A DNA stretch of 57,772 nt from Zygnema cylindricum (Eukaryota > Streptophyta > Zygnematophyceae > Zygnematales > Zygnemataceae). Shown here piece by piece: positions 1-9,800 of the stretch (the stretch's first letter is position 1; every line of letters starts with the position of its first letter). The translations under genes were made by a program, and so were the position numbers. The DNA lies in NCBI GenBank assembly GCA_037447655.1, contig JBBHKE010003448.1, positions 293,115-350,886 of the forward strand. Direction: 5' to 3'. The notes under the pieces were generated by a model. That model saw only the letters and a list, made by a program, of their open reading frames with translations, did not search any database and was not told where the DNA came from.

Positions 1-554
1 TAGACGAGTACAAAACTCGCGACAATTGATGACGTTTACAAAATAGCGACGGTTGTAGACGTCAAGCTACTTGTGACATTGTAGATGTTTAGGGTTTATG
101 ACATTTTGACGTCACGCTCAAATTATGACAGCGTCGACGTCAATAATTCCAAAACATTCCGCCATGGTTTCCCGATTTTGTTTTTCGTCTGTTCTCACTC
201 TACTTTCCACCAAAATAAGCAAAAAGACAGCCAAAAGAAATATTTTTTATATATCTTTCATTTGATACCTTTCTTGACTTTTTTCATTAAAAAGAATTGT
301 GAGATAGACGCGTTATTGGGAGAGTGAGAGAGAGAGAGGCGCTTTCACGGACTTCGCTTTTGTCAAATGTCGTCTGTTAGTTGACACCCTCTCCACGGCC
401 CCTGTACGGAAAAAAGCGCACGGAAAAAAAGTCACACACAAGGCAGCAAACGCGCGGTGGGTTTTTTTTTTGGTACTCAGCGCACAAAATTGTCAAAAAC
501 TTTTGACACGTGCGACATCGCTTCCCTATTCGCTCACCTCATGTAACTATATTT

Positions 555-578
555 AAAATCACCTCGCGAGGTGATTTT
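555..578. repeat. Perfect 24-bp palindrome
   Basis: AAAATCACCTCG is followed directly by its exact reverse complement with no spacer, and the site is flanked by TATA-like AT-rich sequence (ATATTT before, ATATAAA after). It could form a cruciform or be a dimeric protein site. It resembles no part of the retrotransposons in this window. Confidence 0.85.
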
Positions 579-630
579 ATATAAAGTTTGAAGATGAGCT
601 AAAGGGACGCGAAATTGGGTCGGAACACGC

Positions 631-716
631 TAGACGACAAACTATATCGCTCTAGACGACAAACTACATCGCGCTAGACGATAAACTACATCGCGCTAGA
701 CGACAAACTGTAGTAC
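631..716. repeat. 22-bp tandem repeat, four units
   Basis: Four consecutive units begin with TAGACGACAAACTA or a one-base variant at 631, 653, 675 and 697; the last is partial. Units 2 and 3 differ at a single base. A minisatellite-like array with no coding meaning seen. Confidence 0.85.
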
Positions 717-1169
717 ATATAAAGTTTACCGGTAACGCAACTTGTACGGTGGTAATTTCAATTTTTTTGTTACGGCAGTGGATTTTCATGTTTTTTTCTA
801 AGTTATGGAGGAAAACGACAGAAAATAACTGTAACTTTAGCACATGCGAAAGTACCTTAAAATAAGGGTACGACCCCATGTAGTTGTAACTTAGCGTACT
901 TACTTTGGATTTTAGCGCAGATCCGGCAGACCCGAATTTCAAGTGTCTCTATATATTCTCTCAAGATTGTTACTTAAGTTTGTGACGACGTATACGTCAA
1001 CAATACCCGTGACGGATGTCACCGTATACAATTTGTCTTTGCTGCACCGTATTTTTCGGAAACTTTTTGAAGCGTCGCAACACACATCGTAATTTTTGAA
1101 ACGGTTTGGCATGTCGCGTGTCATTGCGTGACATCGTAGACGTACAGCCTTGTAGTCGTGGCTGTACGA

Positions 1170-2218
1170 TGAAACTCTGAGACCTCCATAAGTCCTCAGA
1201 GTGGACAGCTTCCAAGAAGCCTCTAGGATAATCCTGACCCCTTTGTGTTTAAGCAAAAATAACTGCCACCCTGGCAGACAAAAACTCTGACCAACTTCAC
1301 CCCTGTGAAGACAAGACTCCCCTGAGTCGATAGCAAAAAGAATCTCTGAATTTGCTCCCCTGAGCAGTAAGTTATGGAGGGTCAAAGTTGACCTTTTGTA
1401 CAGAAGCTCTCTGGGAGAGAGAGTCCTATCTTCTAATTTTTCTAAGTCCTATCTCTCTCACAGACTCTATCTACTGATGTACGGAACCAATCAGAATTGA
1501 GTTCCGTACGCAAAAGTACAGCTGCCGGTGTACTTTATGTACGGATATTGTACGACATGGCCAAAATGTCGACACATGTCAAATCCGGATTCGGTGCCAT
1601 AATCTCCGGAGATTCCACAATCCAACGGAATTTCGCCACGCGTCATCCGATGTGGCGATGGCCACAAACCGCCGAAATCTTCCTCCGCGATCTCGGCGCT
1701 AATCCCGGCCGTCCGATTAAATTCGGCTTTAATCGTAGCCGTAATAAATACATGCGCGGTATTTGTTTCATTTACGAAACAAATGCGCGGTACTGATTTG
1801 TGTCCGTACCGTAAGTCGTACATTATATATTACTGGATCTATGTATCCCGTAATTCATTTCAGTTAAATGGTTTATCGCTAATATACATATGTAAATAAT
1901 TATCAAACTATATGCTAGGTAACACTACCGCTAGATTAAACGGCTAAGGCTACCGGCTACTTCGTGTCTGCCGGCCGGCAGGTACAAGGATCAAATCCTG
2001 CCGCCGGCACATACATTTAAATTAAATATATAAACCCTAATATAAAATTCCCGTAAACCTCAGGATAGCCAAGGTAGCCATGGCTCTAGCTTCCTCTCCA
2101 ATTTCTCAGTGACTGCGACAAGTTTGAGAGTTGGAGAGAGAAGTTAGAGATAGACTGCCTCGACTTCTATATTTCTTTTCACACCTAGAAAATACTAATA
2201 AAACCATTAGTTTCTACA
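1170..2218 (-). mobile_element. Solo copia LTR 1, with target duplication
   Basis: A complete 1049-bp LTR with TG...CA ends (TGTAGAAACTAATGG at the right, GAGTTTCA at the left, in element orientation) and no internal region. It is flanked by a perfect 5-bp duplication TACGA (1165-1169 and 2219-2223), so it inserted as an element and lost its interior by LTR-LTR recombination. It carries every landmark of the family: the GAAACAAAT hairpin with two ATGCGCGGTA repeats at 1752-1792, the antisense tRNA-like block, the antisense hairpin and the gag-leader ATGGAGGTC near its 3' end. It is almost the same sequence as the solo LTR at 46600-47647. Confidence 0.93.
1927..2181 (+). ncRNA. Antisense tRNA-like / hairpin unit in solo LTR 1
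   Basis: Reading antisense to the LTR, an A-box-like stretch (1931-1950) is followed by a helix TGCCGGC/GCCGGCA (1969-1975 with 2003-2009) that encloses the B-box-like GATCAAATCC. Then comes a hairpin at 2084-2149 with 23 paired positions and loop GTGACTGCGACAAGTT, and a short T-run (2175-2178). The arrangement is kept in nearly every LTR of the family. Transcription is an inference; no expression evidence is available from sequence. Confidence 0.5.
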
Positions 2219-2289
2219 TACGACATGCCTTTGTGTAAACCTCGCCTGTCCGGTCGCCATGACTTCGAAGATTTTTCACCTTTGCAGAT

Positions 2290-2572
2290 TGTCGAGCGTG
2301 CTTCAGTAACGTGAGGGAAGGGCCCACTGCCCGGAGTCGTTGGCATCGGAGTCTTGCAAATAACCCCCAAATGCGAATGCTTCCCAGAATGATGATCATG
2401 CCCAAGGCTGCCCACATCCCTCTTGTATATATGCATCCAAAATAGGAGAGACGCTCGGACAGGGAATAGGGATGAGTGCTGGGGAAGGCGAAAGTAATCC
2501 CCTTCCCCTTCCTCCCCCCCTGGCCGTGGAAAGGGATTTGGGTCTCGGAAATCGGGTTGATATCCCGATTCC
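2290..2572. repeat. 282-bp direct repeat, copy 1
   Basis: Begins TGTCGAGCGTGCTT and ends with CCCGATTCC; its partner is 3755-4035. Shared landmarks are GTCTTGCAAATAAC, GCCCACATCCCTCTT and AAGTAATCCCCTTCCCC. The pair is probably gypsy LTR sequence or a short internal repeat, but TG...CA ends are not both preserved. Confidence 0.75.
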
Positions 2573-3754
2573 AGTGTTTTTTCTACGGGGAGTCGATCGC
2601 ACTTGTTCCCTCAAAACCCACTGTCCTGATCTAGGGGGTTCTAGTTTACTCCGGAATGGTCACTCCAAAGCAAAGAGAACTCCAGATGAAGACATAAATG
2701 CACCACCACGTAGAAATATATATATAGGAAATAGGATTGGCTTTTCTGATTTAACAATATCACCTTACCCCAGAAAAGAGAATAAAGGAAAGAGAATGTT
2801 AAATATAGCGAAGCAAGCTTAACATACCCCAACAATAAACGATGACAATGAGAGAAAGGCGACCCCTCTCCCTATAGTATCGTAAATAGGTATGGTGCTC
2901 CTTCAACCTTCGGTGTCCGCAGCTCATAACCGACCAAACTCTTCTCGGTTTCAAACAGCAAGAAGTAAAAAAATCACCCAAAAAGCAGATAGTGCCAACT
3001 ACCCGCACGGAGTGTGATTCCCACAAAAGACAGATCTAAAACCAAGATGGCAGTAGAGTTAAAACAAAACAAATAGTCTCCAAAAGAAGGATTGTTAGAA
3101 TTTTTAAGGGTTTTCACGGAGACAGTACTGAAAAGCAACTTGTGTCCTTCGACCCCAAGTGCCTTATTCATCAAAGTTTGTCAAATTGCAGGTCCAAAAG
3201 TCAAAGCTACGCTATTAACAAATGAGCGGCAAGCAAGTGTAATTGAACTGACATAAGACAAAATAATCTGTACTACACTAGGGGCAAAAAGTTTTGCTCT
3301 GGACTGCGGCTAGATCCGCGGCAAGAAATAATTATTTTGTCCACTATTATAAGACAAAGTCTCGAAAAAGACACTAACTTGCCAGACTTTGACCTAACGT
3401 AATTAATGGACAAAAAGTCAGTTTAGCCTGAGCTAAATTCCTATTGACGGTTAACAGTATTATCTAAATGCAAATCCGGAAAGTTACGTGGCAATCCACA
3501 ATGTACCCCCCACGGAGGCTGTTGGAAACTGGTCCCATGTAACGAAATTGTAATCTTTGAAGCGGTAAAACTTGGTCATTCGGCCTCCATTAGACGCGAA
3601 ATAAAGTGCGTTCCGCTCAGTTTAGGATTCACAAGGATCTCGTCTGGCTTGGTGCACTCACTCCTCTGTACTCTGAAGACCGTACAAGGTATAAGAGACC
3701 AGGAAATCCTTGGTGAAATACATGTGTGCCTGAAAAGCACACGAGCTTAACAGC

Positions 3755-4035
3755 TGTCGAGCGTGCTTGAGTAACGTGGAGGGAAAGGCCCACAACTCAG
3801 AGTTGTCAGCATCAGAGTCTTGCAAATAACTCCCAAATGCGAATGCTTCCCTGAATGATGATCCTGCCCAAGGCTGCCCACATCCCTCTTATAGATATGC
3901 ATGCAAAAAAGGAGACGCTCAGACACGGAATAGGGATGAGTGCACGGGAAGGAGAAAGTAATCCCCTTCCCCTTTTTCCCCCCTTGGCTGGGGAAAGGGA
4001 TTTGGATCTCGGAAATCGGGCTGATATCCTAATTC
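3755..4035. repeat. 282-bp direct repeat, copy 2
   Basis: Second copy of the repeat at 2290-2572, in the same orientation and roughly 85-90 percent alike by eye. On the minus strand it starts immediately after a purine-rich tract, so this copy is the better candidate for the start of the gypsy 3' LTR. Confidence 0.75.
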
Positions 4036-4051
4036 CCCCCTCCTCTTTGTC
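4035..4051 (-). promoter_or_regulatory. Candidate polypurine tract of the gypsy element
   Basis: In element orientation this reads GACAAAGAGGAGGGGGG and lies directly before the repeat at 3755-4035. A purine tract next to the 3' LTR is where LTR retrotransposons prime plus-strand DNA synthesis. The LTR start itself is degraded, so the call is tentative. Confidence 0.45.
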
Positions 4052-4171
4052 AACCGTGACTAAGATATAAAAATAATTACCCGCTCTTTTCGCAATTCCC
4101 ATAGAACCAGGTGCTGGAGGGTAGAAGGTGTGGTTCCCAAGAGGCGGGGAGACAGGGTGAATGCCAACATT

Positions 4172-5202
4172 TGTTGTCCATAGCCATTTTCAGCCATGGA
4201 TTTATCCTCGGAAGCACCACAGACTACCCCAAAACAGCCTACTTTGATTCCACTCAGAATTCTACAGAATTACCAAAACAAGATGAAACTTCACAGATAG
4301 AATATTCCTAGGACACTAAGTATTCCTTTCAATTTTCATATAAATCTACCCACCAGAATTGCCGCATTACCCAGTCAAAGTTGCAGAAAAACAGCCTGCC
4401 AGAATCATCCCCACAAAAGACCGACTTCAAAATGAAGCCCGAAGCAAATCAGGTATACACTAGACCTACAAATTTACCAAAATACATAAAGTACACCAAA
4501 GAACCAACATGCATAATTTCAATAAATTCTGCTCAAAGATCACAATGATCTTTCACTTCAAAAATCCCAAAAACTGCAATCACAGTTTTTCCATACAAGG
4601 GGATTCCTACCTAAAATATTCTAAGTTCTACACATATACAAGTGAACCCGCAGCTGATCTACGCCGTACTATAAATAACGTGGTCATCCTAATATGACTA
4701 ACCGGCTGTCTACCGTACAATGTATGTACACTCATTTAACCGGTGCCAAAATATTCCGCGGCTAACATTTTAGATGCCGAAAAGACAAAGTACTCAATAT
4801 TTGTCGTCTAATGATTGACGGCGAACTTCGTCCGCCGCTATCCACATCCGTTCACCAATCTTCACGTGGCGTTTTTGTCCCTTAACCAAACTGTACTCCA
4901 ACCGTCGTACCATACCTCCTTACCACCACGTGCCCCTTGATACATACCATACCAACACGTGCCCTTGGAGTGTACCGAAACTGTGTACCCCCTCCGGAGT
5001 TGTATTTTGAACATTACTAATTATTTCCAATTGGATCGCTTTGCGATCCGCCGTTCATTTCACACCCCTTGTTCGCGTCACTTTAATTTTATCCGCACGT
5101 TTGCTCCCCCAATCCGCGAATCCATGCTAACCTTCACAATACACCTTATGATGTGGGCACGAAATGTCGCGTACGCTCGAAACTATATTTTCCAAAACAA
5201 CA
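4172..5202 (-). repeat. E1 3' LTR
   Basis: 1031 bp. In element sense it starts TGTTGTTTTGGAAAATAT and ends GGCTATGGACAACA. It lacks the tRNA-like and hairpin module found in the copia LTRs. A purine tract (AAATTTTCGGGGGAG, 5203-5217) precedes it. Confidence 0.92.
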
Positions 5203-5443
5203 CTCCCCCGAAAATTTAGTTTCGTGCACCCGTAGTTAAAACATAGCGTAACTTTCCGTATATCATTTTTTTTTTCAACGTCACCAGTGCTTCCGCTGCG
5301 TTGCTATGCTCCGTTGTTGCGCTGGTTCGTTGCGCTGCGTGCGCTGCGTTGTTGCGCTGCGTTCGTTGTGTTGATGCGCTGCGATGTGACGCGAACCGCT
5401 TCCGCCATGTCTTCCATTTCTTTTAAGAATATCCTCTATAAAA

Positions 5444-5872
5444 TCACTTCTCACGCTGTCTTGTTTTTACCACCTTTTGATCCTGTTTTCTTCTTTTAGT
5501 GATCCTTTGAGTCCTGCATCTTTTCTTTGCTTTCTTAATGTTTTTTTGTTTTTTCTGTAGGTTTACATCTTTGTCACCGTTTTCTACCAATTTAATGTCA
5601 TGAATTCTAAATCCTGACTTTTTCTTCACTAATCTCTTCTTCAGGTTTTCTTTTCCTATTTTTCCAATTTTCGCAGTTTTCCTCTCTCCTTCTCTAAGGT
5701 CATTGAATTCTACATCCACATTATTTTTCAGTTCCACTATCATTTCCCCTTCTCTTCCTCCAACTCCTTTTACTTTACTTAACTCTCCCTCTAAAAAGCA
5801 TTTTTCACTCACCAATCTGTCACCAGAAAATGTTTCAGACTCCGCGTCTTTTTCTGTCTCCTTTTCCTCCAC
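5444..5872 (-). pseudogene. E1 Gag C-terminal tail ORF (acidic then very basic)
   Basis: An open frame of about 142 codons starting at a GTG, with the reading open further upstream. The first half is rich in Glu/Asp and the last third is dense in Lys/Arg, ending KTRQREK then stop. The same protein is in E2 at 36727-37104, ending KRRRREK then stop; the two share the NGVEEKETEK-like start and the basic end. In both copies it lies in the -1 frame relative to the Gag core. The basic end suggests nucleic-acid binding. No domain is recognised, so it could be a frameshifted Gag tail or a separate protein. Confidence 0.6.
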
Positions 5873-6063
5873 ACCATTTTCGGTGACAATATTTTTTCCC
5901 TCTCCATCCTCGTTTTCTCAAAAGAAGGTGTAACCCTTTTGTCTTCACAATTTTTTCTCGGATTAGTAAATGCATTCTGTTGCCTTTGTGTAGGGGGCCG
6001 AACTCGGTTGTTGTCCCACCCTTCTCTAAAATTTCTTGTGAGACATGCACTTGTATATGATGG

Positions 6064-6780
6064 TCATACCCTAAAGGTATGCCCTGAGTAATTACAATAA
6101 AAGCAATTTTCAGATTGACAATTTTCTGTATTTTTTTGAAACTGTGATCTAACACCCTGAAAATTCCCTCTATCATTTAGAGCCTCTTTATAAACCTCTT
6201 CTTCTAAGACAAATGTGATTGCTAAAGTTAGGTTCCAATCCTTTTTATCACTCGAAGCCAATCTATCAGATGCACATTTAAATTCTTTAGGTAGGCCTCT
6301 CATTAACAAGAGAGCTTTTTGAGCATCAGTAAAATTCCCTCCTGCCAAGGAATTTTCTACAAATAACACTTGAAGACCATTACAATATTGCACCATACTC
6401 CCTCCTGCATACTTATAGTCAACTATTTTGGTAATACTAATCATCCAGTGATACACGGAAGTCTTTTGATACACACATTCTAAATCCTTCCATATTTCAG
6501 CTACACTTTTCAAACAAATATAAATCATTACAAATATCTCAGTCAAGCAAAGCTTGATAAACCTCAAACACTCATCGTTTTTCTCCTCCCATCCAGGCGA
6601 TGATTCGGTACATGTCCCATCCACCACAGTCATCAACTCCCTTCTCTTGAAGAAGCTCTCCAACATACTCCTCCAATAATAATAGTTAGATCCATCAAAT
6701 ATGGGTAAGTAAGACTCATCTAATATGGGTAGCTATGAGCGTGGGCCCATAACGTGTTGTCCATAGCCATTTTCAACCAT
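6064..6780 (-). pseudogene. E1 Gag core with zinc knuckle (broken)
   Basis: Gag forms the particle that packages retrotransposon RNA. The frame starts at an ATG in the 5' LTR (6780-6778), passes the LTR end and primer-binding site (second ATG at 6750-6748), and continues into a copia-type Gag (UBN2-like) domain with the landmark YYYWRSMLESFF. One stop interrupts codon 15 or so (W to TAG). Near the end is ENCFYCNYSGHTFRV followed by TGA exactly where the last Cys of the CX2CX4HX4C knuckle should be. The homologue in E2 (35828-36742) keeps that Cys. The core therefore carries at least two inactivating changes. Confidence 0.85.
6740..6754 (-). promoter_or_regulatory. E1 primer-binding site
   Basis: In element sense CGTTATGGGCCCACG, directly after the 5' LTR. 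Apart from the first base it is complementary to the anticodon arm of initiator tRNA-Met, and it contains a potential Gag ATG. Confidence 0.85.
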
Positions 6781-7786
6781 GGATTTACCCTCGGAAGAAC
6801 CACTGACTACCCCAAAACAGCCTACTTTTGATTCCACTCAGAATTCTACAGAATTACCAAAACAAGATGAAACTTCACAGATAGAATATAACTAGGACAA
6901 TAAGTATTCCTAAAAATTTTAATATAAATATACCAACCATAATTTCCGCATCACCCAGTCAAAGTTGCAGAAAAACATCCTGCCAGAATGAACCCCACAA
7001 ATGACCGACTTCACAATGAAGCCCAAAGCAAACCAGGTATACAATAGACCTGAGAATTTGCCACAATACATAAAGTACACCAAAGAACCAACATGCAAAA
7101 TTTCAATAAATTCTGCCCAAAGATCACAATGATATTTCACTTCAAAAATCCCAAAAACTGCAATCACAGTTTTTCCATACAAGGGGATTCCTACCTAAAA
7201 TATTATAAGTTCTACACATATACAAGTGAACCCGCAGCTGATCTACGCCGTACCATAAATAACGTGGTCATCCTAACAAGACTAACCGGCTGTCTACCGT
7301 ACAATGTATTAACACTCATTTAACCGGTGCCAAAATATTCCGCGGCTAACATTTTAGATGCCGAAAAGACAAAGTACTCAATATTTGTCGTCTAATGATT
7401 GACGGCGAACTTCGTCCGCCGCTATCGACATCCGTTCACCAATCTTCACGTGGTATTTTTGTCCCTTAACCAAACTGTACTCCAACCGTCGTACCATACC
7501 TCCTTACCACCACGTGCGCCTTGATACATACCATACCAACACGTGCCCCTGGAGTGTACCGAAACTGTGTACCCCCTCCGTAGTTATATTTTGAACATAA
7601 CTAATTATTTCCAATCGGATCGCTTTGCGATCCGCCGTTCATTTCACACCCCTTGTTCGCGTCACTTTAATTTTATCCACACGTTTGCTCCCCCAATCCG
7701 CGAATCCATGCAAACCTTCACACTACACCTTATGATGTGCGCACGAAATGTCGCGTACGCACGAAACTATATTTTCCAAAACAACA
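6755..7786 (-). repeat. E1 5' LTR
   Basis: 1032 bp, paired with 4172-5202 and alike along its whole length. Its 3' end encodes the first residues of Gag (ATG at 6780-6778). The target duplication ACATT follows at 7787-7791. Confidence 0.92.
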
Positions 7787-7877
7787 ACATTGACCACAGT
7801 GATTGCAGACCAATATGTTGTGTAGCTGGGAGGACTCATTGCAAGCCGAGGAACAAGAAGAAGGATCAGCAAAGTAA

Positions 7878-9240
7878 TTTAGTGGAAAGTGGCTTCGTCT
7901 TCCAATCCCCGAAGATGGCAAACGGCCACATTAATCTGATTCTCTTTAATTCTTTGACCATCCTTTCCCTCCAATGTAAAAACCCCTTTTTGGAAACTTC
8001 GACTACTTTCAAAATTACTCTGTCGGCATAAATATCCAGCGTGCCCTTATTCTGTTGCATCCGATGTACAAAGTCCCTTGGCATAAATCGTCGTTGTCGT
8101 GGCATATAATTTCCGCTCCGACGTTGAGAATACCACAACTGATCTCGGTGTTGAGCCGCCTGCAAATTCCCCATGGCGAGAGGCATCTCTCGGTGGAATA
8201 TCTTGGCTCTGTCGGCGATCAATTTTTTGACTATTCCCTGGTCATCCATCTCTGGAAGGACTACCACTATGGCCGATGCAGCCCCGGGCAAGATGGGATG
8301 CCGTCCAAATAGAATGAAGTAAGGGCTATAGGAGTGGAGATAAGCCTGCTTGCTGAATCTATAACCCATAGCAATCTAAGGCACCCTTTTGTCCGACTCC
8401 CCCAAATCTTTTTCAACTGCATATTTTTGTAGTGACCGCTTCATTGTCTGTACGCACCTTTCGGCCAAGCCGTCGGCTTGCGAGTGGCCACGGCTTGTCA
8501 GCCGATGGTCGACTAGATATTTTTCCAAGAGGTTGGGAAATTCTTTGGCAAATTAAGAGCCTTGGTCGGTTAGAACTTTCGCAAGCGCCCTGAATTGGGC
8601 TAAAACCCTTTGCAAAAAAGCATCTGCAATTGCCTTGGACTCCTTCCGGGGCAAAACCACCAACTCGATCCACTTGGAAAAATGTTATATCATGACAAGC
8701 ACAAAGCGGTTTCCCCGCCTGCTGGTCGGAAGAGGTCACAAAAGATCAAAAGACCATCCATAAAACATTCCCCGGATAGGAAGCAAATGAAGCTCAGTCT
8801 TCCCTTTTTTGTCAAAAGCTACCTTGACTCAATCGCATGAGGAGCAAGTCTACACAATGCACTTGACTTGGGTCCGAAACCCGTACCACCAATAAGAGCC
8901 CTTAACCAGGGAAGTGGTCCGCTTTTGCCCGAAGTGTCCACATTGCTGATGGAGATTGGAAATTAGACTTTCTCGGTCCGAGGGGGGGGGACCACTTTCC
9001 TTGTGCCGTTTGACCATATCCGGAGGAGAACTCGTTTGTCCTAATCGTACGCCGCCATTCGGGTCTGCACTCTAGATAATTCAATTCTAGTCTAGTGGGG
9101 AAGAGGTGCCCCCTGCTGGATAGATTGGAGGGCATCAGGATTGTTCCAGATATCCGTACGTCCGACCCCTAAAGGCGCCTGCCCCTCAACATTGGCCGAG
9201 AAAATTGGCAGTTCCCCCCCAGATTGGGGGAGCCACATGA
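7878..9240 (-). pseudogene. Ty3/gypsy integrase (degenerate)
   Basis: Integrase inserts the cDNA into the host genome. On the minus strand the region reads, in broken frames, an N-terminal zinc-finger region near 8900-9140, then the catalytic core: first Asp in an FDLL context near 8770, second in LTDQGS near 8560, and the Glu in ADGLAERCVQTMKRSL near 8450. The C-terminal part contains SPYFILFGRHPILPG (near 8290) and NKGTLDIYADRVILK (near 8040). Several in-frame stops make it non-functional. Its stop codon lies about 90 bp before the E1 insertion. Confidence 0.88.
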
Positions 9241-9253
9241 AGGCTGAGGATGC

Positions 9254-9800
9254 TCAAATGAGTCCCAGACTGATTTCTGGGTCCTCATCATGCCGAGCTC
9301 TGGTTGAATCCAAGTTGGCGGGATAGGTATTTCGGCTAAGTCCGTCGGCATTGCCATATATTTCCCCTGCCCGGTGAACAATGTCGAAATCATTTTCCTG
9401 CAGGATAAGAACCCATCTGGCGAGGTTGCCGGTTAACTTGCTGTTTTCCATGATCCATTTCAGGGGTTGGTGATCTGTAATTAGGGTGAAATGGACCCAG
9501 TACAAAAAAGGCCGGAAATGCTGGATTGCCCAAACCGCTGCGACTAACTGTCCGTGGTAGCTACTATAATTTCCCTCTGCTCTGTTGTTGCTCTAGCTGG
9601 CGTAGGCCACCATATATTCAGCTCCGGCGTCATCGACTTGAGCCAAAACCGCTCCAAATCCAAACTTGCTCTAATTAGTTTAAAGGAGGAAAGGCCTCTG
9701 GTGATCTGGCATACGGAGCACAAGGTGTTGCTTCAAAGCATCTTTGAAGAACTGGAAGGCGATCTGTTGTTCTTCAACCCACGACCATTCTTGGTGTTTC
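9254..9800 (-). pseudogene. Ty3/gypsy RNase H domain
   Basis: RNase H removes RNA from the RNA-DNA hybrid during reverse transcription. The best segment (9505-9254) contains LITDHQPLKWIM and NLARWVLILQENDFDIVHRAG, typical of the Ty3/gypsy RNase H, followed by NADGLSR. The catalytic Asp in TDHQ is kept. Upstream parts are broken by frame changes. It joins directly to the RT at about 9800. Confidence 0.88.

Larger units (their letters stand above)
1..1169. other. Unassigned AT-rich flank with no gene
   Basis: No coding region, LTR or known RNA could be recognised here. The only open frames are short and have no domain-like composition. What is visible is a perfect palindrome and a short tandem array (listed separately), several scattered GACGTC/GACGTA words, and a homopurine/T-rich stretch around 230-330. 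The right end, GTACGA at 1164-1169, is the target of the solo LTR that follows. The region may be very old transposon sequence or true intergenic DNA. Confidence 0.5.
2219..4171 (-). mobile_element. 3' end of the Ty3/gypsy element (untranslated region, LTR)
   Basis: This stretch lies between the solo LTR and element E1, on the 3' side of the minus-strand gypsy integrase. It holds no protein I can recognise. It contains a purine tract in element orientation and two 282-bp direct repeats (listed separately) that carry TATA-like words (TATATACAAG and CTATAAGAG in element sense), fitting LTR promoter sequence. Between the repeats, 2573-3754 is AT-rich with no gene seen. Assignment to the gypsy rests on position and the purine tract. 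Confidence 0.45.
4172..7786 (-). mobile_element. Element E1: gag-only LTR retrotransposon
   Basis: A complete 3615-bp element: two LTRs of 1031 and 1032 bp (4172-5202 and 6755-7786, TGTTG...CAACA), a primer-binding site, one gag region, a purine tract, and a perfect 5-bp target duplication ACATT (4167-4171 and 7787-7791). No protease, integrase or reverse transcriptase is present between the LTRs, and there is no room for them. It matches the class called TR-GAG in plants: Gag-coding elements that need pol from another element. It sits between the gypsy integrase stop codon and the gypsy 3' LTR. The two LTRs differ at scattered sites, so the insertion is not recent. Confidence 0.92.

Noticed and set aside
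85-327. 80-codon open frame in the left flank
   Set aside because: Composition follows the AT-rich DNA, no domain, no conserved partner in the window.
1497-1796. Open frames on both strands inside solo LTR 1 (also in solo LTR 2)
   Set aside because: They recur only because the two LTRs are near-identical; other LTRs of the family break them, so they are promoter sequence, not genes.
4509-5219. Plus-strand open frames in the E1 LTRs, repeated at 7093-8031
   Set aside because: Antisense to E1 and present twice because the LTR is duplicated; no protein features.
9001-9240. Envelope-like or extra ORF after gypsy RNase H
   Set aside because: The sequence fits the degraded N-terminal region of integrase; no signal peptide or membrane segment.
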